Source of the DNA: Burkholderiales bacterium
GTDB taxonomy: Bacteria > Pseudomonadota > Gammaproteobacteria > Burkholderiales > Burkholderiaceae_E
Assembly (NCBI GenBank): GCA_026399835.1
Contig: JAPLQE010000067.1
Coordinates: 1-64,000 of the forward strand
DNA: 64,000 nucleotides
Direction: 5' to 3'
Below, piece after piece: positions 30,797 to 39,349 of the stretch (its first letter is position 1; each line of letters begins with the position of its first letter). The notes beneath the pieces were generated by a model. That model searched no databases and was not told the origin of the DNA. It saw only the letters and a list, made by a program, of their open reading frames with translations. The translations under genes and the position numbers were made by a program.

Positions 30797-31594
30797 TCAG
30801 ACGCGCAGCATGCGCATCGGATCGAAGCGGGGGTTCTCGAAGCCGCCGGAGCGCATCGGATAGCCGCGCGGATTGCAGACCACGCGGCAGCCGCCGGCCA
30901 GGTAGTCGTGCGAGCTGTGCGTGTGGCCGTGCACCCAGAGATCGGCCGCGGGCAGCAGCCCGTCGAGATCGCTGGCGAAGGCCGGGTTCGACGGCGCCGC
31001 GACGAACTCCGGCGAGACCGAATGCCAGCTCGGCAGGTGGTGGGTCACGACCACCCGCCGCCCGGCGGGGGGGCGGGCGAGCGTGTCGCGCAGCCAGTCG
31101 CGCGAGCGCTCGTGCAGCGCCACCGAATCCTCGGGCGTGAAGCGCCGGGTGCCGGTCGCAGACGACGGGTCGCCGACGTCGATCTTGTGATAGTCGAGCA
31201 TGACGCGGCGCGCGCCGGCCATCGCGTCGGCCGCGGACATCCTCACCGGGCGCCCCGGGCGGTCGTGCAGGCGGTAGTCGGTCCAGGCCGTGCAGCCGAC
31301 GAACTCGACGCCGCCGATCCAAACGACATCCTCCTCGAGCAGGTGGATGTCGAGTCGGCGCGCGGTCTCGCGCATCGCGTCCATCGCGGCCTCGCGCACC
31401 GTGTCGAAGAACTCGTGGTTGCCGGCGACCTGCACGATCGGGTGGTGGGGGAAGCTGCGGCGCGCCCAGCGCAGGGCGAGCGTGGCCTGGCCGATGTCGC
31501 CGGCGAGCACCACCAGGTCGTACGCGTCGGGCGGCGCGGGCGGCACGCAGGCCGCCCACTCGACGTGCAGGTCCGAGAGCACCAGCAGCCGCAT
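30797..31594 (-). CDS. Calcineurin-like metallophosphoesterase
   Basis: 265 residues with the complete dimetal motif set: SDLHVEW (Asp/His, residues 7-10), GDIG, GNHEFFD, VTHH and HGHTH. No signal peptide, hence cytoplasmic. Substrate unknown; members include cyclic nucleotide, nucleotide and protein phosphatases. It lies 17 nt after the stop of the upstream SDR gene, so the two are probably co-transcribed. Confidence 0.88.
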   Translation of the reverse strand: MRLLVLSDLHVEWAACVPPAPPDAYDLVVLAGDIGQATLALRWARRSFPHHPIVQVAGNHEFFDTVREAAMDAMRETARRLDIHLLEEDVVWIGGVEFVGCTAWTDYRLHDRPGRPVRMSAADAMAGARRVMLDYHKIDVGDPSSATGTRRFTPEDSVALHERSRDWLRDTLARPPAGRRVVVTHHLPSWHSVSPEFVAAPSNPAFASDLDGLLPAADLWVHGHTHSSHDYLAGGCRVVCNPRGYPMRSGGFENPRFDPMRMLRV

Positions 31595-31611
31595 CGCCGC
31601 GCCCTCGCCGC

Positions 31612-32388
31612 TCAGAACTTGGTGTAGCCGCCGTCGATCACGAACTGCTCGCCCGTGTGGTACGCCGACGCGTCGCTCGCGAGGTAGACGGCGATGCCGC
31701 CGAAGTCGTCGATCTCGCCCCAGCGGCGGGCGGGGATGCGCGGCATCACCGCGTCGGCGAACTTCGGATTGTTGACCGAGCGCTCGGTCATGTCGGTGAC
31801 GATCCAGCCGGGCAGGATCGAGTTGACACGGACCCGGTGCCGGGCGAGCTCGACCGACAGCGCGCGAACGAAGGACGTGACCGCGCCCTTGGAGGCGCCG
31901 TAGTGGCTGTTGCGGGCCGCGCCCTCGATGGCCGCGGTGCTGGCGGTGGCCACCAGCGAGCCGCCCTGCCCGCGCTCGGCCATGTGGCGCGCCGCCGCAC
32001 GGAAGGTCAGGAACACGCCCTCGACGTTGACGCGCTGCACGCGGCGGAACTCCTCGAGGCTCATGTCGGTCATCAGCGTGCCCTTGGAGGAGACGCCCGC
32101 GTTGGCGAAGCAGGCATCGACATGGCCGAGGGCGGCGACGGTCGCGGCGAAGGCCGACTCGACCTGGGCCTCGTCGCCGACGTCGCACACGAAGGCGTGC
32201 ACCCGCGAGCCGTCAGGCGCCTCGGCGGCCAGCGAAGCCTTGGCCTTGGCGGTCTTCTCGGGGTTGGAGCCCCAGATGGCGACCGAGGCGCCCGAGGCGA
32301 GCAGCGCGCGCGCCATGCCGAGGCCGATGCCGCCGTTGCCACCGGTGACGAGTGCGGTGCGGCCGGTGAGGTCGAAGGGGGTGTACAT
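31612..32388 (-). CDS. SDR family oxidoreductase
   Basis: 258-residue classical SDR: TGGNGGIG at about 16-23, NAG near 93-95, YGASKGA (Tyr-x-x-x-Lys) near 160-165, and C-terminal YHTGEQFVIDGGYTKF. GAGGAG about 9 nt before the ATG at 32388. Divergent from the TetR gene across a 353-bp gap containing a palindromic site, so it may share that regulator. Substrate unknown. Confidence 0.88.
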   Translation of the reverse strand: MYTPFDLTGRTALVTGGNGGIGLGMARALLASGASVAIWGSNPEKTAKAKASLAAEAPDGSRVHAFVCDVGDEAQVESAFAATVAALGHVDACFANAGVSSKGTLMTDMSLEEFRRVQRVNVEGVFLTFRAAARHMAERGQGGSLVATASTAAIEGAARNSHYGASKGAVTSFVRALSVELARHRVRVNSILPGWIVTDMTERSVNNPKFADAVMPRIPARRWGEIDDFGGIAVYLASDASAYHTGEQFVIDGGYTKF

Positions 32389-32741
32389 GGGTGGGGTCTC
32401 CTCGGGGCGCCGGGCCGGGCCGGTCGTGGCATGGCATGAGGTCGGATGCTGCCGATGATACCGGCCCGCGGCGCGGCGCCCGCGACCTGCCCGCGCCCGC
32501 CATTCCGCCTTCGGACGGCACGGCCGCGCCACCCCGGACGGGCTGCTAGGATCGATCGGCCACCGCCCGTTGCAGAACCGCTCCGGCATCGGCCCCCGGC
32601 TTGCGCCCTTCCCACCGAGCGCATCGAGCCCGGCATCCGCGAGCTCGCCCGGGCCTTCGCCGAGGCCGACGACCTGCGTGATATCGTCGATCGACGACAT
32701 CGGAACGGTCCCGCGTCCCGCACCGAGGAGATCCCCGACGC
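32389..32741. other. 353-bp divergent regulatory region between the SDR and TetR genes
   Basis: No credible gene. A minus-strand TATCAT hexamer (32455-32460, 5/6 to consensus) lies 66 nt before the SDR start, a plus-strand TAGGAT is near 32547, and the palindrome at 32681-32700 is described separately. Confidence 0.5.
32681..32700. promoter_or_regulatory. Palindromic operator 1 (upstream of the TetR gene)
   Basis: ATATCGTCGATCGACGACAT is a dyad with 9 of 10 base pairs matching, ending 41 nt before the TetR start. It shares 15 of 20 positions with the perfect palindrome at 33474-33493, including the outer TATCGTC / GACGA arms. The pairing of one site ahead of the regulator and one ahead of the next operon is typical of autoregulated local repressors. 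Confidence 0.65.
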
Positions 32742-33443
32742 ATGAAAGCGAAGACCGACGCGCCGGCCAAGCGCGCGCCCGCCACGGCCCCGGCGCCCCG
32801 AGCCCGCACGCGAGCCGCGCCCATGCAGCGCCTCCCACGCCACGAGCGCCGCGAGCAGATCCTCGCCAAGGCCTACCAGCACTTCTCCGAGCACGGCCTG
32901 AACGCGCAGACCCGCGCACTCGCCGAGTCCTGCGGCGTCTCGCAGCGCCTGCTCTACAGCTTCTTCCCGAGCAAGGCGGCGCTGATCGACGAGGTGTACC
33001 GCAGCGAGATCGCCGGCTCCTTCAAGGCGATCTGGTTCGTCGAGTTGCAGGACCGGTCGATCCCGGTCGAGGCGCGGCTGGTGCGCTTCTACACCGACTA
33101 TTTCCAGACCGTCACGACCCGCCGCTGGCTGCGCCTGTTCCTTCACGCATCGCTCGACGACGTCGCGATGGCGCCGGCCTACATCGCGACGATCGTCACC
33201 CACATGCTGGCCATCGTCGTCGCCGAGGCGGCGCAGGAGCGGGGGCTGCGCGCGCCCGCCGACGCCGCCCGCGTGCAGGAGATCGGCTGGGTGCTGCACG
33301 GCGCGATCTCGCACCTGGCGATCCGTCGCCACGTCTATGGCAACGCCAATCCGATGCCCGCCGAAGAGGTGATCGCGCTGCAGGTCCGCGTCTTCCTCGC
33401 CGGGCTCGACGTGGTCCTGCCCGCCGCACCACGACGGCGCTGA
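32742..33443 (+). CDS. TetR/AcrR family transcriptional regulator
   Basis: 233 residues. A basic, Ala/Pro-rich extension of about 30 residues precedes the HTH domain (RREQILAKAYQHFSEHGLNAQTRALAESCGVSQRLLYSFFPSKAALIDEVY, about 36-86). The helical ligand-binding part follows (about 95-220). GAGGAG lies upstream of the ATG at 32742. It directly precedes the importer/Mo-hydroxylase operon, and both promoters carry the same palindrome, so it probably represses that operon and itself, released by a substrate or metabolite (inference). Confidence 0.88.
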   Translation: MKAKTDAPAKRAPATAPAPRARTRAAPMQRLPRHERREQILAKAYQHFSEHGLNAQTRALAESCGVSQRLLYSFFPSKAALIDEVYRSEIAGSFKAIWFVELQDRSIPVEARLVRFYTDYFQTVTTRRWLRLFLHASLDDVAMAPAYIATIVTHMLAIVVAEAAQERGLRAPADAARVQEIGWVLHGAISHLAIRRHVYGNANPMPAEEVIALQVRVFLAGLDVVLPAAPRRR

Positions 33444-33473
33444 GCGCTCGCCGGCGCATCTCGGCGGAGCGCT

Positions 33474-33493
33474 TTATCGTCAATTGACGATAA
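33474..33493. promoter_or_regulatory. Palindromic operator 2 (overlaps -35 of the ABC/Mo-hydroxylase operon)
   Basis: TTATCGTCAATTGACGATAA is a perfect 20-bp palindrome. Its right half contains the TTGACG taken as the -35 box, so a bound dimer would block RNA polymerase. It is markedly AT-richer than its surroundings and matches operator 1 at 15 of 20 positions. Confidence 0.75.
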
Positions 33494-33513
33494 GCAGGAA
33501 ACGGGCGGATACT
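33484..33513 (+). promoter_or_regulatory. Sigma-70-type promoter of the ABC/Mo-hydroxylase operon
   Basis: TTGACG (33484-33489, 5/6 to consensus), an 18-nt spacer and GATACT (33508-33513, 4/6). A transcript would start near 33520, leaving about 70 nt of leader before the ATG at 33593. The -35 box lies inside the palindrome. Confidence 0.5.
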
Positions 33514-33592
33514 GCTTCGGCTCGGCCGCCTCGGTGTCGAGCGCACGCGGCGCCCGTGACTGCGGTAGCGCGCCACTCCCTGGAGGCGTTCG

Positions 33593-34912
33593 ATGAGCGA
33601 CATGAAGGCACCTTTCGCGGGCCGCCGCGAGTTCCTGGCCGCGGCCGGCGCTGCCGGCGCCGGACTGATGCTGCCGCCGGGCACCGCCTCGGCATCCGAC
33701 ACCATCAACTTCTTCACCTGGTCGGCGGGCGTCGACCAGGTCAAGAGCCACCTTTCGGCGTTCGAGAAGAAGACCGGCCTGAAGGTCGTCTACAACAACG
33801 CCCCCTGGGCCCAGTACCGCGACACGATGGTCACCAAGTTCGTCGGCAGCGCGCCGATCGACATGCTGTGGGTGTCCGACAGCTGGCTGCCCGAGTGGGC
33901 CGAGGCGGGCTGGATCGCCCCGATCGACGGCTACGCCGACCTGATGCGCTACAACTCGGACGTCGACGACTTCTGCACGCAGTCGGTCCGGTACAAGGGC
34001 AAGCAGTACGGCATGACGTACTACAGCGACTACATGGCCTTCTTCAACGACGAGGCCAAGCTGAAGAAGGCGGGCATCTCAGCCGCGCCGCGCACCTGGG
34101 ACGAAGTGGTCCAGCAGTCGCTCGCGATCAAGAAGGCCGGCATCGCCGAGTACCCGCTGATGCTGTCGATGGCCCGCGAGAGCTGGCTGATCGAGTTCAT
34201 GTCGGCGCTGGTGTTCTCGAACGGCGGACGGTTCGTCGACGACGCCGGCAACGCGGTGATGGCCGACCCGGACAAGGGCGCGGTCAAGGCGCTGCAGTGG
34301 GTGGTGGACGCAGTCAACAAGCACAAGATCGTGTCGCCCGCGACGGTCGAGGTCGGCGAGCTGAACGGCCTGAAGGCCTTCACCTCGGGCAACCATGCGT
34401 TCGCGCTGCTCGCGCGCTACCGCGTGCGCACGCTCAACGACCCCAAGCAGTCGCAGATCGCCGGCAACGCCAGGCAGTCGCTGATGCCCGCCGGCCCCGG
34501 CGGCAGCAACGCGACGGTCGGCTGGATGCGCTTCTACGGGATGACCGCCCAGGCCGCGGCCGACAAGGCCCGCGCCGCCAACGCAGCCAAGCTGATGGAG
34601 TGGTTCGGCGGCAAGGCCGACGGCCAGTACACGTTCCAGAAGATGATCTTCACCGACATCGGCACCGGCTTCGGCGTGAAGTCGCTGTTCAAGGACCCGG
34701 ACGTGCGCGCGTCGTACGCCCAGTACTCGGACATCACGATGTTCGAGCGCCAGCAGCAGTTCGCCCGCAAGAAGGACGTCGTCTCGCGTTGGTTCGGCGA
34801 GTGGGACGAGATCAACGGCACGGCCTGGCAGGCGGCGATCCTCGGCAAGTCGTCGGTGGCCGACGCGCTGAAGAAGTCGTCGCAGGCCTGGATGGACCTG
34901 AAGAAGTCCTGA
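33593..34912 (+). CDS. ABC transporter solute-binding protein (family 1, CUT1-type)
   Basis: 439-residue periplasmic receptor. The N-terminus has a twin-arginine signal (GRREFLAAAGAAGAGLML, about 10-27). The mature part begins DTINFFTWSAGVDQVKSH and shows family 1 sugar-binding-protein features (WAQYRDTMVTKFVGSAPIDMLWVSDSWLPEWAEAGWIAPID; TWDEVVQQSLAIKKAG). Lys-rich C-terminus. It has the two MalF/MalG-type permeases and the MsmX-type ATPase just downstream. Many such receptors bind sugars, polyols or glycerophosphodiesters. The ligand here is unknown, but the co-transcribed Mo-hydroxylase hints at a non-sugar or aldehyde-yielding compound. Confidence 0.9.
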   Translation: MSDMKAPFAGRREFLAAAGAAGAGLMLPPGTASASDTINFFTWSAGVDQVKSHLSAFEKKTGLKVVYNNAPWAQYRDTMVTKFVGSAPIDMLWVSDSWLPEWAEAGWIAPIDGYADLMRYNSDVDDFCTQSVRYKGKQYGMTYYSDYMAFFNDEAKLKKAGISAAPRTWDEVVQQSLAIKKAGIAEYPLMLSMARESWLIEFMSALVFSNGGRFVDDAGNAVMADPDKGAVKALQWVVDAVNKHKIVSPATVEVGELNGLKAFTSGNHAFALLARYRVRTLNDPKQSQIAGNARQSLMPAGPGGSNATVGWMRFYGMTAQAAADKARAANAAKLMEWFGGKADGQYTFQKMIFTDIGTGFGVKSLFKDPDVRASYAQYSDITMFERQQQFARKKDVVSRWFGEWDEINGTAWQAAILGKSSVADALKKSSQAWMDLKKS

Positions 34913-34984
34913 GCCCGGCCAGGGGTCGGGCACGGCGCCGCGAAGCGTCCTGCCCGGCCTCGCCGCCGCGCCCGTCCCCACACC

Positions 34985-35896
34985 GTGATCCGACTCCGCC
35001 CGAGCGCTGCGCTGCGCTTCCCCGTCAGCGCCTACGACCAGCGCAGCGCGATGCTGTTCCTGCTGCCGATGATGGTCGTGCTCGCGGTCGTCGCGGTGTT
35101 CCCGGTCGTCTATTCGTTCTGGACGAGCCTGTTCGACCTGAAGCTCACGCGGCCCAACCGCGTGCCCTTCGTCGGGTTCGGCAACTACTCGAAGATCTTC
35201 CAGGACGTGCAGTTCTGGGAGTCCGCCGCGCGCACGGCCTGGTTCACCGTGATGTCGGTATCGGCGATCATGGTGATCGCCACGCTGATGGCGCTGCTGC
35301 TCAACGAGGAGTTCCCTGGCCGGCGCGTCCTGTCGGCGATGCTGCTGGTGCCCTGGGCGATCCCGTACGTGGCCAACGGCCTGATGTGGAAGTGGATCTA
35401 CGACTCGGGCTACGGCGCGCTGAACGGCCTGCTCTACCAGCTCGACTTCATCGACCGCTACATGGTGTGGCTGGGCGATGCCGACAAGACCCTCGCGCTG
35501 ATCGCCAACGCCTTCGTGTGGAAGGAGGCGCCGCTGGCCACCATCCTGCTGCTGGTCACGATGAAGTCGATCCCGTCGGACCTGTACTCGGCGGCCAAGG
35601 TCGACGGCGCGAACGTGTGGCGCCGCTTCCTGCATGTGACGCTGCCCTCGCTGCGCCCCGGCTTCATGCTGGTCATCGTCTACGAGACGATGATGGCGGT
35701 CCGGCACTTCGACCTGTTCTTCATCCTCACCGAGGGCGGCCCGGCCGAGGCCTCGCACGTGCTGGCCTGGCAGGTCTACGTCGAGACCTTCCGCAAGCTC
35801 TCCTTCGGCACGGGCTCGGCGCTCGCGTACGTGATGGCGCTGGTGACCTTCGTGCTCGCCTGGTCGGTCATCCGGACTGTCGGGCGCAAGCTGTGA
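34985..35896 (+). CDS. ABC permease, MalF type
   Basis: 303 residues, GTG start, six hydrophobic segments. The EAA loop that docks the ATPase is visible as SAAKVDGANVWRRFLHVTLPSLRP. The N-terminal helix LFLLPMMVVLAVVAVFPVVYSFWTSLFDL is typical of CUT1 MalF-like subunits. Second gene of the importer, 72 nt after the receptor gene. Confidence 0.9.
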   Translation: MIRLRPSAALRFPVSAYDQRSAMLFLLPMMVVLAVVAVFPVVYSFWTSLFDLKLTRPNRVPFVGFGNYSKIFQDVQFWESAARTAWFTVMSVSAIMVIATLMALLLNEEFPGRRVLSAMLLVPWAIPYVANGLMWKWIYDSGYGALNGLLYQLDFIDRYMVWLGDADKTLALIANAFVWKEAPLATILLLVTMKSIPSDLYSAAKVDGANVWRRFLHVTLPSLRPGFMLVIVYETMMAVRHFDLFFILTEGGPAEASHVLAWQVYVETFRKLSFGTGSALAYVMALVTFVLAWSVIRTVGRKL

Positions 35897-35929
35897 TCGA
35901 CCCGCGCACCCCGGCCGGGAGCCGCTGAC

Positions 35930-36835
35930 GTGACCGCGCGACGCCTCGTCCGCCCGCTGTTCCTCGCCGTCGCGTCGGTGGTGTTCCTCGCCTACGTGCT
36001 GTCGCCCATCTTCTGGCTGGTGTCCTCGTCGTTCCAGTCCGAGGCCGAGATCACCTCCAAGCCGCCGCACTGGCTGCCGCACGAGCCCACCACCGAGAAC
36101 TTCCGCGCGATCTTCCAGGCCGACCGCGAGGTCACCTACGAGACGCGCCGTCAGGGCGACACCGCCACCGGCGGCTACATCCCGTCGACCGCGAAGAACC
36201 TGCTGCCCTCGATGTGGAACAGCCTGCTGGTCGCGGTCGCGGTGGTGGTGCTGAACCTGCTGGTCGCCGTGCCCGCGGCCTATGCGATGGCCAAGATCCG
36301 CTACGTCGGCCGCTCGGCGTCGATCTACCTGATGCTCACCACGCGGGTGATCCCGGACATCGCGCTGGTGGTGCCGTTCTTCCTGTTCATCCGCAAGCTG
36401 GGGCTGCTCGACAGCCTGTCGTCGCTGGTGATCACGTACCTCGCGATCACCGTGCCGTTCAGCATCTTCATCCTGGTCGGCTACTTCGAGTCGCTGCCCG
36501 ACGAGCTCGACAAGGCGGCGCGCGTCGACGGCTGCTCGCGGCTGCAGACACTGCTGCGCGTCTACCTGCCGCTGTCGCTGCCCTCGCTGGTGGCGGTGGT
36601 GCTGTTCTCCTTCCTCACCAGCTGGAACGAGTTCCTGCTGGCACTGATGTTCACGCAGACCGCGGCGTCCCAGACCATGCCGATCGTCGTCGCCTCGTTC
36701 ACCTCCGACTTCACGATCAGCTTCTCGTTCATCAACGCGGCCGGGGTGCTCGCGATCGTCCCGCCGGTGATCCTCGCCATCCTGTTCGAGCGCTACATCG
36801 TCTCCGGCCTGACCGCCGGCGCGGTGAAGGGCTGA
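35930..36835 (+). CDS. ABC permease, MalG type
   Basis: 301 residues, GTG start. Six hydrophobic segments with EAA loop DKAARVDGCSRLQTLLRVYLPLSLP. Typical MalG pattern FWLVSSSFQSEAEI near the N-terminus and SWNEFLLALMFT. A polar insertion (about 60-85, GDTATGGYIP) precedes the second helix. Pairs with the MalF-type subunit. Confidence 0.9.
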   Translation: MTARRLVRPLFLAVASVVFLAYVLSPIFWLVSSSFQSEAEITSKPPHWLPHEPTTENFRAIFQADREVTYETRRQGDTATGGYIPSTAKNLLPSMWNSLLVAVAVVVLNLLVAVPAAYAMAKIRYVGRSASIYLMLTTRVIPDIALVVPFFLFIRKLGLLDSLSSLVITYLAITVPFSIFILVGYFESLPDELDKAARVDGCSRLQTLLRVYLPLSLPSLVAVVLFSFLTSWNEFLLALMFTQTAASQTMPIVVASFTSDFTISFSFINAAGVLAIVPPVILAILFERYIVSGLTAGAVKG

Positions 36836-36846
36836 AGGAACCCCTC

Positions 36847-37959
36847 GTGGCACGCATCCGGTTCGAGCGCGTCAGCAAGCGCTATCCCAACGGCTTCGTC
36901 GCCCTCGCCGACCTCGACCTCGACATCGCCGACCGCGAGTTCCTGGTGCTGCTCGGCCCCTCGGGCTGCGGCAAGTCGACGACGCTGAACATGATCGCGG
37001 GCCTGGAGGAGATCTCCTCGGGCGAGCTGCGCTTCGACGACACGGTGGTCAACGACGTGCCGCCGCACCGGCGCGACGTGGCGATGGTCTTCCAGAGCTA
37101 CGCGCTGTATCCGCACAAGTCGGTCTACGAGAACATCGCCTTCGGGCTGCGCATGCGCCGCCACGACGCCGCCGAGATCGACCGCCGCGTGCGCGACGCC
37201 GCCCGCAAGCTCGAGATCGAGCCGCTGCTCGAGCGCCGTCCGAACCAGCTGTCGGGCGGGCAGCGCCAGCGCGTGGCGCTCGGGCGCGCGATGGTCCGCC
37301 AGCCGCAGGCCTTCCTGATGGACGAGCCGCTGTCGAACCTCGACGCGGCGCTGCGCATCTCCACGCGCGCCGAGATCAAGCAGCTGCACCAGGCGATGCA
37401 GACCACCTTCGTCTACGTGACCCACGACCAGGCCGAGGCACTGACGCTGGCCGACCGCATCGTCGTGATGCGCGAGGGCGTGGTGCAGCAGATCGGATCG
37501 CCCGACGAGATCTACGAGGCGCCGCGCAACACCTTCGTCGCGTCCTTCCTCGGCAACCCGCCGATCAACTTCCTCGAGGGCACGGTCGCGGTGGTCGACG
37601 GGCGTGCGGTGTTCACGCGCGGCGACATCGTCCTCGCGCTGCCCGACCGGTTCCTGCCCGCCGTGCGCGCGCAGGCGTCGCGGGAGGTGGTGCTAGGCCT
37701 GCGGGCCGAGGACGTGCTCGAGGAGGCCGGCGCCGACACGCGGCTGCTGCACGGGCGCGTGTCCTCGGTGCTGCCGGTGGGCTCCGACCAGTTCCTCGGC
37801 ATCCAGACCTCCGGCGGCCTGGTGTTCCTGCGGGTCGGCAAGGACCGCCGCCACCGCGAGGGCGATGCCGTCGCCGTGCCGGTGAACACCGGGCGCCTGC
37901 ACCTCTTCGACAAGGCCGGCGGCGCGTCGCTGCGCGACGGGCCGGTCGCGGCCGCATGA
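36847..37959 (+). CDS. ABC transporter ATP-binding protein (UgpC/MalK/MsmX type)
   Basis: 370 residues, GTG start 11 nt after the permease stop. Walker A GPSGCGKST (about 38-46), Q-loop FQSY, signature LSGGQRQR, Walker B FLMDEPLSNLD, switch His in VTHDQ. The C-terminal third is the TOBE/OB-fold regulatory domain (FLEGTVAVVDGRAVF to VNTGRLHLFD) of CUT1 ATPases. Stop overlaps the next gene by ATGA, tying transport to the hydroxylase genes. Confidence 0.92.
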   Translation: MARIRFERVSKRYPNGFVALADLDLDIADREFLVLLGPSGCGKSTTLNMIAGLEEISSGELRFDDTVVNDVPPHRRDVAMVFQSYALYPHKSVYENIAFGLRMRRHDAAEIDRRVRDAARKLEIEPLLERRPNQLSGGQRQRVALGRAMVRQPQAFLMDEPLSNLDAALRISTRAEIKQLHQAMQTTFVYVTHDQAEALTLADRIVVMREGVVQQIGSPDEIYEAPRNTFVASFLGNPPINFLEGTVAVVDGRAVFTRGDIVLALPDRFLPAVRAQASREVVLGLRAEDVLEEAGADTRLLHGRVSSVLPVGSDQFLGIQTSGGLVFLRVGKDRRHREGDAVAVPVNTGRLHLFDKAGGASLRDGPVAAA

Positions 37960-38836
37960 AGCCGGGCGCCTTCGCCTACCGCCGTCCGGCCTCGCTCGAC
38001 GAGGCGCTCGCGCTGCTCGCGGCGCACGGCGATGCGGCGAAGCCGATCGCCGGCGGCCAGAGCCTCGTGCCGATGATGAACCTGCGCGTGGCGCAGCCCG
38101 AGCTGCTGGTCGACGTGGCCGGGCTGCCCGGGCTCGACGGCATCCTGGACCTGGGCGATGCGGTCGAGGTCGGCGCGCTCGCGCGCCACCAGTCGATCGC
38201 CGACGCGCCGCTGGTGCGCGCGCGCTGCCCGCTGCTGGCCGAGGCCGCGGCCTGCATCGGCCACTACGCGATCCGCCAGCGCGGCACGCTGGGCGGCAGC
38301 CTGGCGCACGCCGACCCGGCGGCGCAGCTGCCGCTGGTGGCGGTGACGCTCGACGCGACCATCGTCGTCCAGGGACCGGGCGGGCGGCGCGAAGTGCCGG
38401 CGGGCGAGTTCTTCGTGTCGATCATGACCACCACGCTCGCTGCCGACGAGCTGATCGTCGCGGCGCGTTTCCCGGCCTCGGGGCCGGGCTCGGGCGCGGC
38501 GTTCCGGCTGTTCAACCGGCGCCACGGCGACTACGCGATCGTGTCGGCGGCGACCCGCGTCGTGCTGGATGCGGCGGGCGCCGTTGCGCGGCTCGACCTC
38601 GGCGTGGGCGCGGTCGAGGCGGTGCCGGTGGCATTCGCCGCGCTGGCCGCGACCCAGCACGGCCGGATGCCCGACGCGGCCTGGATCGACGAGGTGGCCG
38701 CGGCCGCACGCGATGCGGTCGATGCGCAGGACGACAGCCGCGCCACCGCGCTCTACCGCCGCGAGCTGACCGGCACGCTGGTGGCGCGCGCGCTCGCCGC
38801 GTCGCTCGAGCACGCCCGCACCGGGGCCGCTCGGCG

Positions 38837-38840
<4 letters not shown>
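37956..38840 (+). CDS. Molybdenum hydroxylase FAD subunit (CoxM/CutM-like)
   Basis: 294-residue medium subunit of a xanthine-oxidase-family enzyme. FAD-binding blocks PIAGGQSLVPMMNLR (about 30-44) and TLGGSLAHADPAAQLP (about 108-123) are intact, followed by the CO_deh_flav C-terminal domain. Overlaps the ABC ATPase and the Fe-S subunit gene by ATGA on each side. Transfers electrons from the Fe-S clusters to FAD and on to an acceptor. Confidence 0.92.
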
Positions 38841-39335
<495 letters not shown>

Positions 39336-39349
<14 letters not shown>

